From Chloroflexota bacterium (lineage in GTDB: Bacteria; Chloroflexota; Dehalococcoidia; UBA2979): a stretch of DNA of 10,599 nt. The stretch is from NCBI GenBank assembly GCA_947446155.1, contig CANFFZ010000068.1, positions 1 through 10,599 of the forward strand, given 5' to 3'. The notes under the pieces are model-generated. The model saw nothing but the letters and a program-made list of their open reading frames with translations, was not told the origin of the DNA and ran no database searches. Position 1 is the stretch's first letter; each line of letters starts with the position of its first letter. This document shows positions 6,715-10,599 of the stretch, one piece after another. Made by a program: the position numbers and the translations under genes.

Positions 6715-6715
6715 C
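6698..6715 (-). terminator. Hairpin abutting the panC stop (candidate terminator)
   Basis: GGGCGGA (6698-6704) and TCCGCCC (6709-6715) make a seven-pair stem with an ACGG loop. It touches the panC TAG (6717-6715). Downstream on the minus strand is a C-rich tract rather than a U-tract. The stem overlaps the last tract of the G-quadruplex motif, so the two structures could compete or together stall RNA polymerase. Confidence 0.35.
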
Positions 6716-7575
6716 TAGCCGCCGAGCACGACGTTGTCGATCAGCCGCGTACCCGCGAACCGCACGGCCACCGACAGCAGTGCACCACGAGCAGCGACGC
6801 CTGCGAGTTCCTCCAGCGTCTCTGTGTCGGCGAGCGAGACGTACTCAGGCCGCGCCAGCGGCTGCGCCTCGATCTCTGAGTGCACGAGGGCACGCAGCGA
6901 ATCCGCGTCGCGCATGCCATCCGCCCATGCCGCTTCCGCCCGCCGCAGGCCGCGAGAAATGCCGAGGGCCTGCGAGCGCTCCTCAGGCGAGAGGTAGACG
7001 TTGCGGGACGACATCGCGAGGCCGTCCGGCTCTCGGATGATCGGGCACCCGACGACGTCCACTGGGAGGACGAGATCACGCGCGAGGCGGCGGATCACCA
7101 TCAACTGCTGGGCGTCCTTCTGGCCGAAATACCCGCGGCAAGGGCCGGCGATCGCAAACAACTTCGTCACCACGGTCGCTACGCCATCGAAGTGCCCGGG
7201 CCGCGCCGCACCTTCGAGGACACGCGACAGCGGGCCGACCGACACCGTCGTGCAGGCGCCCTCGGGGTAGATTTCTTCGATGGACGGCGCAAGCACAAGG
7301 TCGACGCCCTCGGCCGCACAGGCCTCCAGATCTCGCGCCTCGTCACGGGGATAGCGCGTGAAATCATCGTTGGGGCCGAACTGGGTCGGGTTCACGAAGA
7401 TCGTGACGGCGACGGCACTGCACTCGGCGCGGGCGCGTCGCATGAGCGAACGGTGCCCCTCGTGGAGGTAACCCATCGTGGGTACCAGTCCGAGACCCTC
7501 ACGGGCAGCCTGCCCGCCGGCGAGTAACTCGTCGCGCGCCGCGCGGAACTCCGCCACCGTCCGTGCAACGATCAT
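6715..7575 (-). CDS. panC: Pantothenate synthetase (pantoate-beta-alanine ligase)
   Basis: PanC activates pantoate with ATP and condenses it with beta-alanine to give pantothenate, in the cytoplasm. The 286-residue protein has the nucleotidyltransferase signatures PTMGYLHEGH (HIGH-type motif at 38-41), FVNPTQFGPNDD (60-71), RPGHFDGVATVV (125-136), GQKDAQQ (151-157) and the KMSKS-like AMSSRN (187-192). Length and motifs are complete. ATG at 7575 follows panB by 36 bases with only a weak GGA-type ribosome site, so co-transcription with panB is likely. Its substrates come from the neighbouring PanB (through ketopantoate and a reductase not found here) and from PanD at the far end of the window. 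Confidence 0.97.
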   Translation of the reverse strand: MIVARTVAEFRAARDELLAGGQAAREGLGLVPTMGYLHEGHRSLMRRARAECSAVAVTIFVNPTQFGPNDDFTRYPRDEARDLEACAAEGVDLVLAPSIEEIYPEGACTTVSVGPLSRVLEGAARPGHFDGVATVVTKLFAIAGPCRGYFGQKDAQQLMVIRRLARDLVLPVDVVGCPIIREPDGLAMSSRNVYLSPEERSQALGISRGLRRAEAAWADGMRDADSLRALVHSEIEAQPLARPEYVSLADTETLEELAGVAARGALLSVAVRFAGTRLIDNVVLGG

Positions 7576-7611
7576 CGAGGCGTCCGTGTCAGATACGCCG
7601 GCTGGCGGGGG

Positions 7612-8589
7612 CTAGTCCGCAACCTGCTGCTCGACCTGCGAATCAACGGGGACGTCCGCCGTCCGTGGGACGTCGTCGCTGTGTGCCTCTCGCAGGACTC
7701 GCTCCGCGTGACTCATGTCGTCCTCGTCTGAAGGCGTCATGCGGCGGATCAGTTCGAGCGCGCGTTCGTCCATGTAGGCCGACTCCGCCGCCGTCGGGAA
7801 CGAACCGTCCTCCACGGCCTCGCGGTATGCACGCAGGCCGTCGACTATGGTGGCGCCGACATCAGCAAATTTGCGGGCGTGCTTCATCTCCCGGTCCTGC
7901 TGGATCGACAGGATGTCGTGGAATACCTGTACCTGGCCTGAGGTAAACGGACCAGAGCCGATGCCGATCGTGGGAACGCTCACTCGCTGCGTGATCATGT
8001 GGGCGAGCGCCGTGGGCACTAGTTCGAGGACGATGGCGTATGCACCGGCCTCCGCGAGCGCCTTCGCATCCGCGATGAGCCGCACCGCCTCGCGCGGCGT
8101 CTTGCCCTGTACCCGCCACCCGCCGAGCGCGTTCACGCTCTGCGGTGTCAGGCCGATGTGGCCCATGACCGGGATGCCGGCCTCCACCATCCGTGCGACA
8201 GCCTCCGCCGAGCGCTGGCCGCCCTCGAGTTTCACCGAGTCGCAGCCGGTCTCCTTCATCAGCCGCGTGGCCGACTCCAGCGCCTGCTGCCACCCCAACT
8301 GGTAGGTGCCGAACGGCAGGTCGACGACGACGTGGGCACGTTTGGCGCCCCGGACGACGGCCTTGCCGTGGTGGATCATGTCTTCGAGTGTCACCGGCAG
8401 GGTCGAGTCGTACCCCAGGACGGTCATGCCCAGAGAGTCGCCGACGAGGATGATCGGGATGCCCGCCTCGTCCACGGCCTTGGCCGCCGGGTAGTCGTAC
8501 GCCGTCACCATGGTGATCGGCCTGCCGCGTTCGCGCATCCGTTGGATGTCGAGCACCGAGATCGCGCGGGTCGTGGGTTGCTTGGACAT
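7612..8589 (-). CDS. panB: 3-methyl-2-oxobutanoate hydroxymethyltransferase (ketopantoate synthase)
   Basis: PanB transfers a hydroxymethyl group from 5,10-methylene-tetrahydrofolate to ketoisovalerate, the first committed step to pantothenate. The TIM-barrel core is complete: TAYDYPAA (29-36), Mg-binding D51 in GDSLG, D90 in VVDLPFG, E122 in VKLEGG, and catalytic base E189 in LELVP. GIGSGPFTSGQVQVFHD (209-225) differs slightly from the usual GIGAGP-DGQ. At 325 residues it is longer than typical members (about 260-280) because of an acidic C-terminal tail from about 285 with no motif I recognise. ATG 8589 has AGGGG (8602-8598) eight bases upstream. A good promoter lies about 135 bases upstream, leaving a long leader. 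Confidence 0.97.
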   Translation of the reverse strand: MSKQPTTRAISVLDIQRMRERGRPITMVTAYDYPAAKAVDEAGIPIILVGDSLGMTVLGYDSTLPVTLEDMIHHGKAVVRGAKRAHVVVDLPFGTYQLGWQQALESATRLMKETGCDSVKLEGGQRSAEAVARMVEAGIPVMGHIGLTPQSVNALGGWRVQGKTPREAVRLIADAKALAEAGAYAIVLELVPTALAHMITQRVSVPTIGIGSGPFTSGQVQVFHDILSIQQDREMKHARKFADVGATIVDGLRAYREAVEDGSFPTAAESAYMDERALELIRRMTPSDEDDMSHAERVLREAHSDDVPRTADVPVDSQVEQQVAD

Positions 8590-8717
8590 TTGAGAGGCCC
8601 CTGTCAGTCCCGGTCGTCACGACGATCCGGGCTCAGGCACCGCTGGGGGAGTCGTCCCGGCCGTCCACCGATGAACCGCCCACGAAGGGGTCAGGGCTCG
8701 GCTGCCGAACTCGCTCC
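8590..8717 (-). promoter_or_regulatory. Structured panB leader, candidate pan-type regulatory RNA
   Basis: From the predicted transcription start to the panB ATG there are about 125 untranslated bases. The clearest element is a hairpin at 8631-8609: CCCGG, a bulged A, TCGT, a CGTG loop, then ACGA and CCGGG, nine pairs in all, ending six bases before the AGGGG ribosome site. Upstream is a smaller stem GGGA/TCCC around CGAC (8658-8647), and a CCCCT (8690-8686) complementary to the ribosome site. The described pan RNA motif, a stem with conserved bulged adenosines upstream of panB/panC/panD in Chloroflexi and Firmicutes, is the natural comparison. I see one bulged A rather than a confirmed consensus. 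Confidence 0.4.
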
Positions 8718-8723
8718 AAGGCC

Positions 8724-8751
8724 AGTATAGAAAACCCACGGAGCACGTCAA
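8724..8751 (-). promoter_or_regulatory. Housekeeping-type promoter of the panB-panC unit
   Basis: The minus strand reads TTGACG (8751-8746), 16 bases, then TATACT (8729-8724). Both hexamers are close to the sigma70/SigA consensus and the spacer is near optimal. Transcription should start near 8717. This is the best promoter match in the window and stands out as an AT-rich island between two genes. Confidence 0.65.
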
Positions 8752-8764
8752 CGCACCCGTGATA

Positions 8765-8786
8765 AGGGCCTTTTGGGCTCAGCCCT
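8765..8786 (-). terminator. Weak hairpins over the P1-peptidase stop (candidate terminator)
   Basis: GGGC/GCCC (8775-8778 and 8782-8785) enclose the TCA complement of the peptidase TGA. Alternatively AGGGC (8765-8769) pairs with GCCCT (8782-8786). There is no U-tract on the minus strand. The position between the peptidase and the panB promoter fits a terminator, but the structure alone is weak. Confidence 0.22.
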
Positions 8787-9810
8787 GCCACTCCCCGACG
8801 GACGGCACACCGGCGAGGCCCGTCGCCGCTCGCGTCGCCTTCAGGATCGCGCGGGACATCGCGAGCGCGGCCATCGCCTCGAGGGCGGTGATGCCATCGG
8901 GAGGGCTCTCTACCTCGCCCGTAGCGAGGGCGAAGACCGTGTCACCGTCCGCGTGGGTGTGGACGGGCCAAATCGCGTGCGCGAAGCCGTCGTGAGCGAC
9001 GGTGGCAAGGCGATTCGCCTGTGCCTTTGTCAGGCGGGCGTTCGTGGCGATCACGGCGATCGTGGTGTTCCCGCCCGGCTTGGCGAGGTCTTCGGCGGTT
9101 GGAGCGTCTTCGGGCGGTGGATAGCGACGTCCGGTGCGCAGCAACCGCTCGGGGTCGAGGAACGTGCCCGGGCGGTCGCCCCGAGGCGCAGCCACCCAAC
9201 GCCCTCGAGCGTCGCGCACCGAGCCAGCGGCGTTCACCACAACGAAGGCGCCCACGATGACGCCGGTGTCGAGGCGCTCCGACGCGGTGCCGACGCCGCC
9301 CTTCAGCAGTCGCTCGCGCCCGCCACCCTTCGCCATGGTCGCGCCCGTGCCGGCGCCCACGGTGCCCTCGGCCACCCGCCCACCTCGGGCAGCGGCAGCG
9401 GCGCGGTAGCCAGCGGCCACGTCGGGCCAGGCCGGCTTCCCGGTCGGGAGGTCGAAGATGACGGCGGCGGGGACGATCGGGATGACGAAGCCGCCGTAGC
9501 CGACGCCGACCCCACGTTCGTGCAGGAACCGCACGACACCGCTGGCAGCCTCCAGGCCGAAGGCCGAGCCGCCGGTCAGCAGGACGGCATGTACCTCCTG
9601 CACCGCGTTCTCAGGACGCAGGAGGTCGGTCTCACGTGTGCCGGGAGCGGCTCCCCGTACATCGACGCCTCCCACGGTCCCCGAGGGCGCCAGGATGGCG
9701 GTGCAGCCGGTGGCGGCGCGCCGGTCGGTCCAGTGGCCGACGCGGATCCCGGCGATGTCCGTGATCGCATCGAGCAGTGGCAGGGTCGGGGCGCGGCGCC
9801 GGGAAGGCAC
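8779..9810 (-). CDS. P1-family (DmpA/NylC-like) self-processing peptidase
   Basis: A 343-residue member of peptidase family P1, N-terminal-nucleophile-type hydrolases that cut themselves into two chains and act as aminopeptidases, beta-aminopeptidases or amidases such as nylon-oligomer hydrolase. Supporting segments are ITDIAGIRVGHWTD (16-29), GGVDVRGAAPGTRETDLL (47-64), LLTGGSAFGLEAASGV (77-92), VPAAVIFDL (113-121), GTVGAGTGATMAKG (149-162), and GGNTTIAVIATNARLTKAQ (246-264). N248-T249 is the expected self-cleavage bond, making Thr249 the nucleophile, as in NylC rather than the Gly-Ser of DmpA. GTG at 9810 lies three bases after the preceding hydrolase stop; no ribosome site is seen, so coupling is likely. 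The substrate cannot be inferred. No signal peptide is visible. Confidence 0.92.
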   Translation of the reverse strand: MPSRRRAPTLPLLDAITDIAGIRVGHWTDRRAATGCTAILAPSGTVGGVDVRGAAPGTRETDLLRPENAVQEVHAVLLTGGSAFGLEAASGVVRFLHERGVGVGYGGFVIPIVPAAVIFDLPTGKPAWPDVAAGYRAAAAARGGRVAEGTVGAGTGATMAKGGGRERLLKGGVGTASERLDTGVIVGAFVVVNAAGSVRDARGRWVAAPRGDRPGTFLDPERLLRTGRRYPPPEDAPTAEDLAKPGGNTTIAVIATNARLTKAQANRLATVAHDGFAHAIWPVHTHADGDTVFALATGEVESPPDGITALEAMAALAMSRAILKATRAATGLAGVPSVGEWQG

Positions 9811-9813
9811 CGC

Positions 9814-10599
9814 CTAGACGGCGCGAGCGGCCAGCACGCGCGCGGGGATCACGTGGTCGTAGAACTCGACCACGCGCCGTACATACGCCTCGGGCGCCTC
9901 GCGGTAGCCGGTGGCGTGGCCTCGTCCGGCCGAGATCCAGACCTGGTCACGCGCATCGAGGGACGCGGCGGCCAGGTTGAGCGTGGTGGACGGCGGCAAC
10001 AGCGTGTCGCCCTGGTTGTGGATGTAGAGCACCGGCACGCCGACACGGTTGACGATCGCGATCGGCTCGAGTGCATCGATGTCGGCGCCGTAGAGGCGTC
10101 GCGCCACGCGGCCCACGAGGGTCAGCGCGGGTGAGGGCAGCCAGCGCCAGCGGCGGTGCAGGTACTCGCGCATGGTCGGGAAGGCCGAGTCGGCTACGAC
10201 TGCGGTCACGTCGACGCGGTTGGCGGCGGCGGCCAGCGCGACCGCTGCACCGAAGCCGAAGCCATGCAGGATGACCGGGACGCCCACCATCCGGCGCCGG
10301 ACGCACGCAACGGCCGCTGCCACATCGAGTTTCTCGTCGCGGCCCAGCGTGTCACGGGTGCCACCGGACTCGCCGTGGCCACGGAGGTCAAAGGTAAAGA
10401 CGGAGTAGCCCCGGCGGACGTAGTCGCGCGCGAGGTCGAGCAGGCGGCGGTCGATGTCGGTACGCGTGGCCTCGAGGTCATGGACGAGGACGACGACGGC
10501 GCGGGCGCCGGGCGACTCCAGGAACCACCCACGGAGCGTCAGGCGGTCGGCGGTGAGGAACTGTGCTTCTTCGTAGCGGAGGCCGACATCGGCGGGCGA
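9814..10599 (-). CDS. Alpha/beta-hydrolase-fold protein, nucleophile serine missing (5' end outside window)
   Basis: The frame is open to the right edge, giving 261 residues without the true start. The fold is recognisable: strand AVVVLVHD (34-41), FDLRGHGESGG (70-80), the nucleophile-elbow strand PVILHGFGFGAAVAL (108-121), VVADSAF (143-149), PVLYIHNQGDTLLPP (189-203) with acid D198, and AGRGHATGY (224-232) with His228. Relatives of this group usually have GxSxG at the elbow; here it reads GFGFG, with Gly115 (GGC, 10257-10255) in place of Ser. Asp and His of the triad remain, so the protein may be inactive as a hydrolase, or one base change (AGC to GGC) explains the loss. It precedes the P1 peptidase by three bases, suggesting one operon. 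Confidence 0.85.
   Translation of the reverse strand, partial: SPADVGLRYEEAQFLTADRLTLRGWFLESPGARAVVVLVHDLEATRTDIDRRLLDLARDYVRRGYSVFTFDLRGHGESGGTRDTLGRDEKLDVAAAVACVRRRMVGVPVILHGFGFGAAVALAAAANRVDVTAVVADSAFPTMREYLHRRWRWLPSPALTLVGRVARRLYGADIDALEPIAIVNRVGVPVLYIHNQGDTLLPPSTTLNLAAASLDARDQVWISAGRGHATGYREAPEAYVRRVVEFYDHVIPARVLAARAV

Noticed and set aside
8773..10134. Open frame on the + strand (453 codons) over the peptidase and hydrolase
   Set aside because: Mirror frame of two well-supported minus-strand genes, low-complexity Arg/Gly/Asp-rich translation, no motifs.
1..10599. CRISPR arrays, insertion sequences, tRNA/rRNA genes, attachment sites
   Set aside because: By eye I found no regularly spaced repeats, transposase-like frames, flanking inverted repeats or tRNA-like cloverleaf segments; intergenic gaps are too short for most.

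Overview
The window is a gene-dense stretch of a high-GC bacterial chromosome with very short intergenic gaps and frequent GTG starts (uvrB, ruvC, yebC, vapC-like, the GGDEF gene and the P1 peptidase all appear to start with GTG). It carries core housekeeping genes plus one small toxin-antitoxin pair. Gene content (yebC-ruvC-ruvA, panB-panC with a long structured leader, P1-family peptidase, a Gram-positive-type LexA box) fits a Chloroflexota-like lineage. That assignment is inference from context; no rRNA or other phylogenetic marker was available.

Layout. Only the first gene, the C-terminal end of an FtsK/SpoIIIE translocase (1-519), is on the + strand; it meets panD tail to tail with overlapping stop codons. 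Everything else reads on the - strand. In transcription order, from the right edge: a truncated alpha/beta-hydrolase-fold protein (10599-9814) and a P1 self-cleaving peptidase (9810-8779); then a recognisable promoter (8751-8724), a roughly 125-nt leader containing a strong hairpin with a bulged A, and panB-panC (8589-6715). A hairpin and a G-quadruplex-type G-rich tract follow panC. Next is the tightly coupled run yebC-ruvC-ruvA-GGDEF (6595-3870), with 4-base start/stop overlaps at ruvC/ruvA and ruvA/GGDEF. Then uvrB (3773-1632) has its own promoter, overlapped by a near-perfect LexA-type dyad. A RHH/PIN (VapBC-like) module (1580-949) has a palindrome over its -10 region, and panD (902-516) comes last.

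Biological themes. (1) Pantothenate synthesis: PanB, PanC and PanD, but panD is about 6 kb away behind the toxin-antitoxin pair. (2) DNA repair and recombination: RuvC resolvase, RuvA and SOS-type uvrB, with no ruvB here; its usual place is taken by a membrane diguanylate cyclase gene. (3) Chromosome segregation (FtsK). The GGDEF gene is broken by a single-base frameshift inside its catalytic domain, and the hydrolase-fold protein lacks its nucleophile serine.

Most interesting non-coding signals: the panB leader (candidate pan-type RNA), the LexA box and 5'-terminal hairpin of uvrB, the dyad before vapB, the G-quadruplex motif between panC and yebC, and a recurring pattern of GC-rich hairpins lying across stop codons without U-tracts. 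I do not see a wholly new multi-gene system. No RNA genes, mobile elements or CRISPR arrays were seen, and no gene-free stretch exceeds 190 bases.
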